From Athripsodes cinereus (lineage: Eukaryota; Arthropoda; Insecta; Trichoptera; Leptoceridae), in the NCBI GenBank assembly GCA_947579605.1, contig OX388318.1:7440001-7504000 (forward strand): DNA of 64,000 nt. Direction: 5' to 3'. Of the stretch, positions 41,735 to 52,507 are shown in pieces. The notes beneath the pieces were generated by a model. That model did no database searches. It saw only the letters and a list, made by a program, of their open reading frames with translations, and was not told the DNA's origin. Each line of letters starts with the position of its first letter. Within the stretch, counting starts at the first letter, position 1. Both the position numbers and the translations under genes were made by a program.

Positions 41735-41885
41735 ATCATCATCATCTTAGCCCTCAACGCTTCTCTCGGGAGCACAAGGCAGAAACTAGACAACTCCATT
41801 CAGAGCAATGTGTCACCCCTTTCCACGACATTCCCTGCGTTCTGATGTCGTTGTCCGATGAAAGAACAGTGCTCTTTTTAGCGCC
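41735..41885 (-). mobile_element. LINE 3' end fragment with ATC-repeat tail
   Basis: Plus strand: AATCATCATCATCTTAGCCC, TCAACGCTTCTCTCGGGAGC, ACAAGGCAGAAACTAGAC, CCACGACATTCCCTGCGTTC, TGATGTCGTTGTC. It is collinear with the better copy at 43875-44215. Confidence 0.7.
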
Positions 41886-42765
41886 AACTATCATTGGCTA
41901 TTTTTTTGGGAATTTTTACACCCGCAATAAATTAAGTACATTCTATTCAGGATCTCGATAGACAAGCGATATCCGGCTATTTGGTCACACTACCCTGTTC
42001 ATCACTGTTAAAAATGTTTTATGTTATTAGTTCGCCTAATGGAGACACCATGGTGTTGCGTATTACCAGTGTCCAATGAGAGAGGAGATATTGTATATTA
42101 TGTATGTTGGTACGTAGTATTGTATACGTATGTACGTTGTAACTCTTATAGTTTAATTTGGAACGTATTGTTACAATCCCAAGGGATCATCGGAGATGGA
42201 ATGTATTACTACGAATACTACCATCGCTATTACAATCTTTTTTATGTTCACGTCAATTTGGATTTGTACAATAATTCAAACGAACCATTTCTTTTTATTT
42301 GTGGATTATTTTGTACAAATTGTGAACTAAAAATAGCGCAATATAATTCTGTCCTATATTTTCATAGATTTTGAAATCATTGACATTAAATTTTGATTTT
42401 TTATGAAAATTAAAATATCCTTGAAGAAATATGAGCGCGTTTGTGTTTACATACCTATTCCCATTATATTAACCCTTTTTACACGAGACTTTATAAGAGG
42501 GATATGTTTCGATGATACTTTTAATAAGTCTGTGTGTATCTGTATTCTATTCTATTCTTCTCAAGACCATCCACTCGTTTGCGAGTGATTTAGGATTGTA
42601 TCTGTATTGATTGTGATGGTGTTGAACATATTTTAAATTTGTTTTATTGATAAATCGATATAAGTGTTCTCTTATTGCCGTTACAACATTTTGTTTTATA
42701 AGTCTGCTGATATTTATTTTTTCATAGATATAATTTGCAAAGTAAAAAAAATTACATCGTAAATT
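41886..42765. other. AT-rich stretch, no gene seen
   Basis: ORF 42021-42374 (117 codons) is Tyr/Cys-rich and unrecognised; no splice or homology evidence. Confidence 0.4.
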
Positions 42766-42855
42766 CAACGCAGAGGACAGCTTGTTTGCTCATTATATGA
42801 TCCGCTGGTTACCCCACTTGTTGAATATGCCGTGATGGTAGAGTATAGTATCGTC
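42766..42855 (+). mobile_element. SINE-A 3' end
   Basis: CAACGCAGAGGACAGCTTG, ATGATCCGCTGGTTACCCC, ACTTGTTGAATATGCCGTGA, TGGTAGAGTATAGTATCG. The tail is TATAG-like, closer to the LINE tail than to the TAG repeats of other SINE-A copies. Confidence 0.75.
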
Positions 42856-43874
42856 AGTAAAACAAATTAATGTAAAAATATCACAGATAATGTAAAAATA
42901 TCATAGGGAGATTTGTTGTGCTAAAATTTTCACTATAATGTCTTTCCCATCTTACCATAATCTTGAATTTGAATTTAGAACCTACGGTGTTTACGTTATT
43001 TGAAAACTTTAAATAAACTCTCTTAAAATTCAGTCACAACCCTTTAAATTTAATGGTGCGATGTTTATATTCACTTTCGCATAGATTCGATTCGTTTCAC
43101 AGTTGGCGTCTGGCGTCGCGTCGGTTTTCCCTGCGGCATCACTTTGTAAGTACCTATGTTTGTATGTTTAGGCCTTCCAATAGTTTTATTATTCGATTTG
43201 ATATCCATTATATAGCCGCGTTGTTGTTTTTCATTTAATGGCAATTAAATGTCGATTAATCGCCGTGTTAACGCGGTTTTGATGTGATACGTTATATTAT
43301 TATTATTATTGGAATTTGTATTGCCGATTTATTTCCAATTTATTGGCTATGAAACATCCAACGGCAATGACGACTGTTTTTAGATTTAATTATTAAAATA
43401 TGATTCTCGTACATTTGATCTGTGATATTATACGGTTTGGAGGTTATTTTTAATTTGTGGTTTCAGTTTGAATTTGAACCATATTTTATAAACTCGACAA
43501 AATTATCTTTCATATTTTTATATTGATAATTATATATGGTTCTTATCAAAGAATTGCATCAGAACTAAGATATAATTTACCTTCAAAAATAAGATTCGAA
43601 GAATTTTTTCAAGACACAAACTATAATTTTGTATTCAGCAACGGTATTCAGAATATCTTAATATTTTCAGATAAAATCGCATTTTACAATACTAGGCCAA
43701 AAGAATACTTTTCGTCTTTTGAAATATGATTTATTCTATAATCAGTATATTTACCTCATTTTCACTTAGTTTGTCATAAATGGTTTTATTAATACACAAT
43801 AATTTTCGTTTATTGTAAATTTGAAAAACCAATATTTTTAAAACATTTTCAATAATTTGTTTCAAGCATGTTGA
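42856..43874. other. AT-rich stretch; one GC-richer patch
   Basis: Near 43075-43155 a GC-richer stretch (CGCATAGATTCGATTCG, GTCTGGCGTCGCGTCGG, CTGCGGCATCACTTTG) ends in a good donor-like TTTG|GTAAGT variant (TTTGTAAGTACC). It could be an untranslated exon, but nothing else supports it. Confidence 0.35.
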
Positions 43875-44215
43875 TTTAGACATCATCATCATCATCACCC
43901 TCGACGCTCCTCTCGGGAGCATAGGGCAGAAACCAGCCTCCTTCAATCAGAGCGTCTCTGTGCCAATCTCATTACCCCTTCTCACGACATTCCCTGCGTT
44001 CTGATATCGTTGTCATAAGAACGGTGTATTGTGAAAGAGAGACGCCCGGGCCGACGGAACCCTTGCGGACGCAAGAACAGTACTCTTTTTGGCCAGCTGT
44101 CATTGGGCATTCTCAGAACATGACCCAGCTATGACCATCGTCTCTCCTGTATCACAGAGATTGTAGATCTCTGCTGGGAGCGTCGGCGCACAGCAACATT
44201 AGCACAACATTATCG
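43875..44215 (-). pseudogene. LINE ORF2 C-terminal fragment and tail
   Basis: Minus-strand translation gives ISVIQERRWS, a stop, then LGHVLRMPNDSWPKRVLFL and RPQGFRR. The RRW-x-x-LGHVLRM motif is typical of the extreme C-terminus of RTE/Jockey-group ORF2 proteins. Downstream the frame decays, and the element ends in a GATGATGATGATGATG tail (ATCATCATC at 43880 on the plus strand). It is 5' truncated. Related pieces lie at 41735 and 56345. Confidence 0.7.
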
Positions 44216-44754
44216 TGTTCATATTGATTAAGGCATAGTGATTCATTATTTTCTAAAGAAACATTGTCGTTGCGAGTTTATATCGCGGTTGAGTTCATCA
44301 TTCTAATACTTAAAAATAAGGTTGGGTAGATTTTGATATCAATATCTTATGTATCATTGAGGCATAAAGTTTTCTTGAATATTTAATATTATAAAAGTTT
44401 AATAATAACATGATGTCATTGTATATTGTATTGTGTTTTCAATATTATCAAACTAAAACTTCTATTATGAAAGCTTGATAGAGTGAAGAAATAATGTCCT
44501 GTTCACCCACACTAAGATTATTGTTTATTGCACGCGACCCGTGATCATACAATGTATGATCTTGCTATTAAATTTGTCATATTTTCATTACTCCTACAAT
44601 TCATAAAAAATCGTTTTATTTACAAAGATGAGATATTCTTAATAACAAAAGATTAGTTTGACATTGAAGAAGAGTTTGTATTAAAATATTTTTGTAATAA
44701 AATTTTTGACATTGCAATAGAAATGTGGATAGTTAAATGAAAAAGTACGGTTAT
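44216..44754. other. AT-rich stretch, no gene seen
   Basis: Nothing recognisable. Confidence 0.35.
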
Positions 44755-45180
44755 GATTTATTGAGTCGACGTCAATTTTGTAAAACTCCATGTTAATATA
44801 TGGAAAAAAAATACAATTGGTTTTAGTTTTACTTTAAAAGATTTTATTGAGTAGTGATCTGGTTTCGACTTTTAAAGTCAGTGTCAAATGTTTGACAATG
44901 ACTTTATGAGTCGAAACCAGTAGGCCTAGTCAAAACACATTTAAGCGTTACGTTTTCGTTTCATTTTCGTTCAAACAAGACGAGGTTGCGAGAACGCGTC
45001 AATTTTCGGAGCTACTTGTGTATTTTAACTACGGAAATTGACGCGTTCTCGCAACGTCGTCCGTTTGAACGAAAACGAAACGAAAACGCTTAAATGTGTT
45101 TTGACTAGGCCCACAGGTCACTATATTTTAAAGTAAAACTAAAACCAATTGTATTTTGTTCCATATATAGGTATATGATA
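44755..45180. mobile_element. foldback element interrupted by a MITE
   Basis: Outer arms: ATACAATTGGTTTTAGTTTT, ACTTTAAAAGATTTT and GTGATCTGG on the left. The right side carries the reverse complement (CAGGTCACTATATTTTAAAG, TAAAACTAAAACCAATTGTA). Inside the left arm are two facing copies of a GACTTT..AGTCGAAACCAG hairpin around 44870-44920. The right copy reads TTTGACAA, TGACTTTATGAGTC, GAAACCAG, again a hammerhead-like layout with a degenerate CTGANGA. The same family occurs at 18495-18625. Confidence 0.65.
44921..45113. mobile_element. MITE, 193 bp with 83-bp inverted arms
   Basis: Left end TAGGCCTAGTCAAAACACAT; the right end read inward is TGGGCCTAGTCAAAACACAT. The arms continue through TTTAAGCG, TTTTCGTTCAAAC and GAACGCGTCAATTT. 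CAG borders both sides (44918-44920 and 45114-45116). GGCC-starting ends with a 3-bp duplication suggest a Harbinger-type origin. Most of the element is arm, so a transcript would form a long hairpin. Confidence 0.8.
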
Positions 45181-45478
45181 TTAAATAGAGACAAGTATAG
45201 AAAAGTTTGGAATGCAGTTCAAGATAATTAATAAGATGATAAATCATATATTATAATGCATTCGACTCACAGGCAAGAAGAGGCCGTTAATCCAAAGATT
45301 ATTGTATATATGTAATTTGTCTGTGGATTGTAGTATGCCTGGTATCCAATGCAAATCCCTCGTTGTGCGTAAAGGGACTTATACGTTAGATATAAAGTAG
45401 GCTGTTATTATGAATGGTTCTCCACAGCTTAGTGGCAGTTGGCAACAGTGTTATTCTATAAAGATTACATATACAGCA
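45181..45478. other. no gene seen
   Basis: Nothing recognisable. Confidence 0.3.
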
Positions 45479-45499
45479 ACACACACACACACACACACA
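45479..45499. repeat. AC dinucleotide microsatellite
   Basis: About ten uninterrupted AC units. Confidence 0.95.
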
Positions 45500-45714
45500 T
45501 TCATACGCGATTACATTGTAAAGATTTCATATTATTATCATTATTAATATTGAGTATAATCTTCATTCTTAACTACTCTATCAAATCCCCGTACAAAAAC
45601 TTTTAATAAAGTACCAGCTTTATCTACTCTGCGTTTGTTGGATGCCGCTCTTATTTGTATTTTTCTGTCACCCATATCATTATGGTTTATTCTATAAATG
45701 ATTACGTAAATAGA

Positions 45715-46072
45715 CGCCTCATCTTCATTGCCGAGCCCTGCTCCCTCTGAACGTCTACGCAGGTGGGCGGAGGATCCGCAAATATGAGAACCTTTCGTAG
45801 CCCAAGAACACCATGCTGTGGGAGGTGAACTAGACTATAGAATATGGAAAACCCTGAGTTGTCTGAGATCTGGTGTAGGAAACTGCCGTGAGGATAGAGA
45901 ACGATGGGGCTTCTTTCAAGACAAATCTGGAGCGTGTGACTGCGGTGCAGCACAGACCATGCCACACTTATTGGTGTGTCCATTGTACCCTGTCACATGC
46001 ACTATAGAGGATACTTTCGGCACATCTCCACGTGCTGTGCGTTTTGCACTGTACTGGGGATCATTTTGATTA
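45715..46072 (+). pseudogene. LINE ORF2 C-terminus with CxC..HxxxC motif
   Basis: The frame from about 45818 reads GGELDYRIWKTLSCLRSGVG, NCREDRERWGFFQ, ACDCGAAQTMPHLLVCPLYP, TCTIEDTF and a stop after ALYWGSF. The W-x-x-L..R-x-G-x-G, CDCG-x-x-QT-x-x-HLL-x-CPL order is the conserved cysteine-histidine C-terminal motif of Jockey/R1-group LINE ORF2 proteins, thought to bind nucleic acid. The preceding bases to 45715 look like the same ORF in other frames (CTCCCTCTGAACGTCTACGC). It is a terminal fragment without the reverse transcriptase. TAAATAAATTTAC and an A run follow at 46095-46130. Confidence 0.8.
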
Positions 46073-46130
46073 GTTTTTTTCTGGGTTTCGACATTATAAA
46101 TAAATTTACTACGGACTTGAAAAAAAAAAC

Positions 46131-48349
46131 AGAATAACTACTCTGCGCAATTATAGGTACGGTTAGACATTATGATAATTAGTATAACTGGAATTATATA
46201 TATTTTATATTAAATTACACATGATTGCAAATACAGGGAATAAACTATTTACATTTTTGTAACCCAAAATGCATTAACGATATCCTATTACGATTTTTTG
46301 TTCAAATCTATTTTTATGGCCATTCAAAAACTTTTCTAGTAATGAATATTGCACTGTAACCATTGAGTGAACGTAATATTTCCAAAAAAATATATAAAAA
46401 TAGCCAGTTTATGCATCCATAAATGAAAGATGATAGGTAAGTAAAATCATAAGAAAACTTGTTTTTCAATTTTATAAAACATTAATTTTGTCAATAAAGA
46501 TTTTTCTATACTTAATCGTTTACATTTCGAGTAGTAAGTTATCATTTTTTTAAAGTCAACAAGATTAAACATTCGTTAAATTGAGATCTCAAATTTTTAA
46601 AATCACAAAAATATATATGGCCCATCTGGGAATCGATTCTCGGTTAGGATACATTATATATTATGCAAAATCAGTTTATTAAGTATTACTCCACTGAGTA
46701 TTATATTTTTTTTTTATGATAAAATAATAATGTATGGCCATTTTATCTTTATTGTATAATATTGTGATGTTTGTTGTAATAAAAATGAATAACAAATACC
46801 TAATACCGTCAAAACTTAAATATTCCTTCTCAATAACCCTTACTCGCCCATCTGGAAATACATATAATAGAAGCAAGTAAACACAAATCATTTTAATGGT
46901 TACTGATCCACTGCCATTCTTCTTCAGAATATTATTATTATTATGACATACGAGAAATACGTGATATACTTTTTATAAAAGAAAAAGTACCGGGTATATC
47001 CTAGTTACAACATTCATTTTCATGATGTTATTAAAAAAATGAAGACCGTATAAAAATATTCGTTGCCTCTAGAAATATGTCCCCTTTTTTTCTGTTTGAA
47101 TGTTTGATTTAAACGAATAGAAAATTGTAATTTTACAAAAGTTTGGTGCACATTTGAATGAAGGTATCATAAATAGAAGATAGGAAATTAAAGTTGATTT
47201 TGATATTTAATAAGTGCTTTTATCTCAAAAAGAAAATAAAAAATGTCTTACAGAGACTCTCTTTCTCTCTTTTCAGTCATTCAGGTAGCTATCTCCAGAT
47301 ATCTCTGAAAAAATGCAAACATTAAGGGTTGTACCCTCCCTTACCCGTGAATGTTTCAGGAATGGTAGTTCCTATGTCATCCACACTCATCGTGCAAAAT
47401 CTTTATTTATGTGAGAGGCCTCGGAGATCGCCTGAAGGGCTCCCCCCGACAAAACCTCCCCACAGTTAATCAGAACCGTTAATGTCCCTAAAGGTTTTAC
47501 AATATTTCTGTAAAAAAAGCAAAAAACCAGAGTCTGAAAACACTTTTCAGTAGCTCTCAATTCATTCAGTTTAATAGGACACTGAAAGTGATCACATAAG
47601 CCAACCTACAGCTGATTCTTTGGCATTGGGACGTCTTTCTTCTTCCTTCATTTTAAATTTTGCACGATGTTACATAATGTAAACATTGTTCTCCAATTGA
47701 GTTATCTGATTGGTTGTGTTTAACAGATTCGCTTTATTTGTATCTTTCATCAAGCTGTCTTTTGAAAAAATATAATTTCGGATTTTAGCAGGTTTGGTTG
47801 CATATTTTTCGTATTCGGTTTTCGATACGAATGAACAAAATTTATTTTTATAGACTTATCTTTTATTATTTTTACGAATGTGTAACCCATACTTATGTAT
47901 TATTCAGAGTCACATCTGGTGGAAAAATATTTGTTGGTTTATGAACGTGGAGATTAGCACGTAAACAAATGTAGATATGATATCTGTTTACTTTCTCGTG
48001 TTGGATTCTTTGTGAAGTAGACAAGAGACAAAATGAAATACGATTGCATTAAAAATTTCACCCTTATTTATTTTTATATGCGATAGAGCTTCCATTATTT
48101 CCTATAGATTGTTTTCTTGAAATATTTTGTATTTCAGCTATATAGTGTCGTAGTTAAAATAACAGTACAAAAATATTAGAGTATTTCCATATTAGATTTA
48201 CATAGTTACAGTTTGACTTTTTGAAAGAAAGAATCCCGCTAAAATAATGCATAAATAATGTAGACTTTGATTTGACTTCTGTTAAAAATCGCTTGGTTGA
48301 CCATCTGCAACCAACTTCATTCTCCTCTCTCTCGACCGCCATCGTGCAC
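46131..48349. other. AT-rich stretch with one GC-richer block
   Basis: 47275-47480 is GC-richer (GAGAGGCCTCGGAGATCGCC, GGGCTCCCCCCGAC) but no frame or family is recognised. A 62-codon minus-strand ORF ends at the start MAVEREENEVGCRWSTKRF near 48342; it is unsupported. Confidence 0.4.
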
Positions 48350-48377
48350 GCTGGTCGGTGTTTTTACACCGACCAGC
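48350..48377. other. perfect 12-bp stem hairpin
   Basis: GCTGGTCGGTGT (48350-48361) pairs exactly with ACACCGACCAGC (48366-48377) across a TTTT loop. It is strongly GC-rich against the background. CGAAATAAATAATAAA follows. Its role is unknown; it could be the centre of an old palindromic element. Confidence 0.7.
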
Positions 48378-48774
48378 GGCCGAAATAAATAATAAAAGCT
48401 TGATAAATTGTCGTCAGAATTAACTCATAACCAAAATGTGAAGTATAAACAGTGACAGTGAATCATCATTAATATTAATATTAGAACCTGTTGATTAATA
48501 ATAATTCTTGTGTATATGTAAAAAATCTCTCTGTGTGTGTAATTGCGTTGAACCGGGCTGTGTTAAAATTTGAACCTTCAATAAATGTTTCTTTAACCTA
48601 AACTGTGTTTTTTCTAACTATGAAACCATTCTAGTAACTTTACGATATCCCTGACTGAGACTCTTGCCCTGCAGACTGAGATAGCTGGCGAATATAAGTG
48701 GAAAGGTTGGAGTCGTAAGGTGGGAGAGAAGGTGGATATCACAATAGTTTGCCACGCAATCTGAAACATTTTTT
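48378..48774. other. no gene seen
   Basis: A part near 48525-48600 (CCGGGCTGTGTTAAAATTTG, CTTCAATAAATGTTTC) resembles a 3' retroelement end but is unassigned. Confidence 0.3.
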
Positions 48775-49150
48775 TACGTAAATTTATCACATGAAACTAC
48801 CATATAAGGCTTAGAAAAGACAACGTCGCCTTATTCGGTAGTGCCCCGGACGGGCCTTGAATCCGCATCCCTAACCTTGTCGCGAGGAGTGCTTTGTCCA
48901 ATTAAGCTACCGGGCGACTTGCCGAAGACTGCGATATTCTCTCTTATAAACCCCGATGACAGCTTCACGTGTAGGTATTTGTTCTGAGATACCTAGTATG
49001 GGTACCCCATGTTGGATACTACCAAATATTGTTAGATAGGATTGTACCTATCATAAACTGTCAAGTCCCGTCCGGGGCACTACCGAATAAGGTGACGTTA
49101 TCTTTTCTAAGCCTTGTATGGTTGTTTCATGTGTTAAATTTACATAATTA
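48775..49150. mobile_element. SINE-E pair in inverted orientation
   Basis: On the minus strand, from about 48930 to 48775, a tRNA-like head CGCCCGGTAGCTTAATTGG and TGCGGATTCAAGGCCCGTCC is followed by GGGGCACTACCGAATAAGG and TCTTTTCTAAGCCTTATATGG. On the plus strand 49065-49150 has CAAGTCCCGTCCGGGGCACT, ACCGAATAAGGTGACG, TCTTTTCTAAGCCTTGTATGG. The two give an 80-bp inverted repeat with about 210 bp between arms. The second copy starts inside the B-box-like segment, so it is probably 5' truncated. Confidence 0.6.
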
Positions 49151-51187
49151 TATTTAACTAATTGTAGAAATAACATCGTTTTTTTTACATCTGTTCACAC
49201 AGTTTCTAAGGTTTGAAAGATGGCTTATATTTCATTACTATACTAGTATAGTACAATTATTAGTATAAAAAAGAATTATGGGAAATCTTTAAAATTTCCC
49301 TACTTTTTAAAATTTTCAAATATCTCTCATTAATACAGAATCTCCTTTAAAAATGAATTTCCTTCAAATTTCATTTACGTTATACAATGTATTCACGTTG
49401 GTGTACGTACCACTCGGAAAATGGAGTACATATTCGTTTCTGATTTTATGCGAAAGATAAGTTTGAATTCATTAAAAATACTTATTTGTTTTCACCGCTG
49501 CACGTGTAATCTCACTATGCTCGCATTGCAGAAGAGTTTCGTGTGATTAAAATATATTTTTATTATTATAATACGTGAAAGATAAAGTTATAGAAAAAAG
49601 GATCCGTTATATTCTTTCTTGTATTCAGTGTATTATGTAACTCTATCTCGCTATACCCGTGTTTTCACTGCACGTAATGAGATGGCGCTGATTTCATATT
49701 ATTATTATTATCACTGTTTTATACAACGCTTATTCAGGTAAAACAACACGTGTACAGTCCTAGACGAGTTGTAATATTATTATATTTTTATGCTTTTTCT
49801 TTCACTTATTTGTATCGTACATGGAATCTAGAAAATTCTTAAAAAATTACTAAACTATCGTAGGTATGTATTGTAAACAAAAATGCCAAAATACAGATTT
49901 TTAAGATAATATTATTATACTCTATGATATCTACAGTTCTTTCTTTCTTTGCGCTCTGAAAATACAAAGATCATCATTTGTGGTCACTTTTGGACGGAGA
50001 CCCAATCATTGAGTGATTAGCCAAAATGCAAAGATATTTGAAATGAGTAGCATTTTTACTTTTGTGTTACTGAATAAAGAATGACTCCGAAGAGGAAGAC
50101 CGTAACAAAATTATTAGGTGCAGCTAATTCACTGGCTATCTAACTTTTGTGATATGATAGTATTAATCGGTAGGTAGATTTAGAAAAATCAAGCTTAATA
50201 GATAGAGTTATAGATTAATATATGAGCGCCCTTGAGGTGGATTTTTTTTCACAAAACGGCGCTTTACAAATCATCCAAATAATAATAATATAAAACCAAA
50301 AAAATACCCTTGAATATGATTTCCATTATTCTTACATCTTGAAATCGTTAAATGTAAAATTATTCAACAGTTCCCCTTTTCTAGGATCGTCAATAGTATG
50401 AAGGAGTGTCATTACTTCGTTCGTTTCACATATTAATTATATTTATTATTTTACATTTACCTATGTCTGTATCAACATGTCAACTTCAAGTATTTGCAAT
50501 GTTCTATTTTAAAACATAAAAAATACTATACCTTTGAAAGAGGTGACGTTTCATGGTATTTCTATGTATATCTTCCTTTTATTTTTCTATTACATCAAAT
50601 ACTTAAAATAAATATAAATTATTAAGGAAAACACATTCATTAACAAATTAAGAAACAGTTCACATTGAGAGAATAAGAATAAGATGCAGAAAAAAACAGA
50701 ACAATGATAATTCATATTCTATATGCATAGATGTGTAGGTTCATTTTTTTCGTATTAGTAGGTACTTCTATTTAATAAACTTTTAGAATATCAGCATAGA
50801 CAGAGAATGAGAAGATTTGGTGGGTTAAGGTACAGTAGATGATGATTTGGTATAGTCTGCTCAAGACAGAGAAATGGATATATTGGATATAAAGGGGAAG
50901 CCTATGTTCGTAATTTAATGTACAAAGACTGATAATGCTAAGTATAACTATGAAATTAACTAATATTAAATAATGTCTCTCTGAAGATGCAAGCATGTGC
51001 GGAATCGTTTGGTTAATATTATTCTTAAGTAGTAGAAATTAAACAGTGTTTAATCAATTGTATATTTTAATTTAATTAAAATTGAAAATGGATTTATTGA
51101 AAATGGATTTACACAGTATAAACACAAAAACTCTTGAATCATGAAAACAAATATTTTAATCTACATTCATATTTTATAAAAATATTT
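49151..51187. other. AT-rich stretch, no gene seen
   Basis: Nothing recognisable; ORFs are short. Confidence 0.4.
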
Positions 51188-51365
51188 CCGCACACACCAC
51201 CATGCTTTTACCTAAAAATCGGGTAATCAGCGGACCAAATATACAAGTTGTCTTCTTCGTGTCAATCAAAGTTCAGAATTGAAGGAATGTCTCACCACAA
51301 ATGTCCTAAAACGTGATGTTTTGCATTTTTTGGCTTTCACAGGACACTCGAAAACTTACACCTAA
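51188..51365 (-). mobile_element. SINE-A, degraded
   Basis: Plus strand: CACACCACCATGCTTTTACC, TCGGGTAATCAGCGGACC, ATACAAGTTGTCTTCTTCGT, GAAGGAATGTCTCACCAC, TTTCACAGGACACTCGAAAA. Collinear with SINE-A reversed, with many substitutions. Confidence 0.6.
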
Positions 51366-51727
51366 TATGTATAGACAATCCACACACATCGAGCTACTCA
51401 AAAACTAATATTTGAATCTTGCATAATGGATACTAACCCGACAATACACATATATATGATGCACTTAACACATTTACATGTTATACCCAGACCCAAGATA
51501 ATTTGAAAAAGGTCATTTTTGAAAGCCGGCTCGCGTCCAATAAAAAGTCACCGTGGATATACTACAAATAAGTGTTTTATTTTAATTAATTTAACATGAA
51601 TTTCCACCAAGTACCGTCGGTTGAAAATATCAACTTTGTCATTTTTCACTTTGCCCTGGCCGGGAATCGAACCTGGAACCTCGTGACTCAAAGGCAAGAG
51701 CGTTACCTCCGCGCCAAACCGGCCGCA
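51366..51727 (-). mobile_element. SINE-B interrupted by a Penelope-type fragment
   Basis: On the minus strand: CGGCCGGTTTGGCGCGGAGG, TAACGCTCTTGCCTTTGAGT, CACGAGGTTCCAGGTTCGAT, TCCCGGCCAGGG. After the insert it continues with GACCTTTTTCAAATTATC, GGGTCTGGGTATAAC and the 3' body to 51366. It matches 25163-25395. Confidence 0.75.
51521..51637 (+). mobile_element. Penelope-type terminal fragment, 117-bp insertion
   Basis: Flanked by the 9-bp direct repeat GTCATTTTT (51512-51520 and 51638-51646). The insert begins at GAAAGCCGGCTCGCG, within the hammerhead-like core. It runs through CCAATAAAAAGTCACCGTGG, AATAAGTGTTTTATTTTAAT, AATTTCCACCAAGTACCGTC and TTGAAAATATCAAC. The target duplication shows real transposition of a truncated copy. 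Confidence 0.8.
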
Positions 51728-52494
51728 GAACAATAACAGAAAAAAATGAGTGATAAGCCTATTCTTGACCGGAGACTCCGCGCGATAACTTTTCAATTAA
51801 AGACTCACTTAAGAATTTTAACGAAAGAATGTTTCCGAAAAAAGCCCACTTTTTTATTGGTTGCCTCCAGATAAATATAGAATTTGCTAGATCTGTCATT
51901 GAAATAAAATAATATAAAAAATTGACAGAGATAACTTAAATAATAAATTATGGAAAGGCGTGGAACGTGATATTAATTTGAATTGATGGGTAATCGCCAT
52001 TTGCGAGTCGTATAAATATAGGTATATTTATTTTTATCCTATCAAGTCTAAAATTAGACCGAGATTGACATTTTCGAAATTTTAAAAATTCAGTAATAAG
52101 ATTGGCTACCCATCCACCTCCAAAAACGACGAATTCAATTTGGAAAATACGTAATGTACAATTGTACATACCTACTTACCGACGTTAAATATTGAACTTT
52201 GAAATGTTTTTTTTGTTATTTCTGGTGTGACTATATGCGGGCCAAAACCACGTGGGCTGTGACAATTTCATGAAGTGCAAAAAATATTCCAGATATTTTT
52301 TCTAAATTTCATGAAATGTTTATTTACTCCATAAATATTTACTCCATAGTCAATTAATTTCATTGATTGTACCGGCATTAGCTACTTGTAACACTTCCTT
52401 TTAAATTATCAAATAAAATAAAATAAATATTTATTATTATTTTTTTTTGTTACTGTTGAGGTAACATAAAACAATAATAATAAATATATATTAT
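51728..52494. other. AT-rich stretch; SINE-A scrap
   Basis: GATTGGCTACCCATCCACC near 52100 resembles a piece of SINE-A. Otherwise nothing recognised. Confidence 0.35.
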
Positions 52495-52507
52495 ATTTTA
52501 TTTGATA

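Noticed and set aside
48154..48342. Minus-strand ORF MAVEREENEV as a host or LTR-retrotransposon N-terminus
   Set aside because: A plausible start next to a hairpin, but no family motif and no LTR pair was found.
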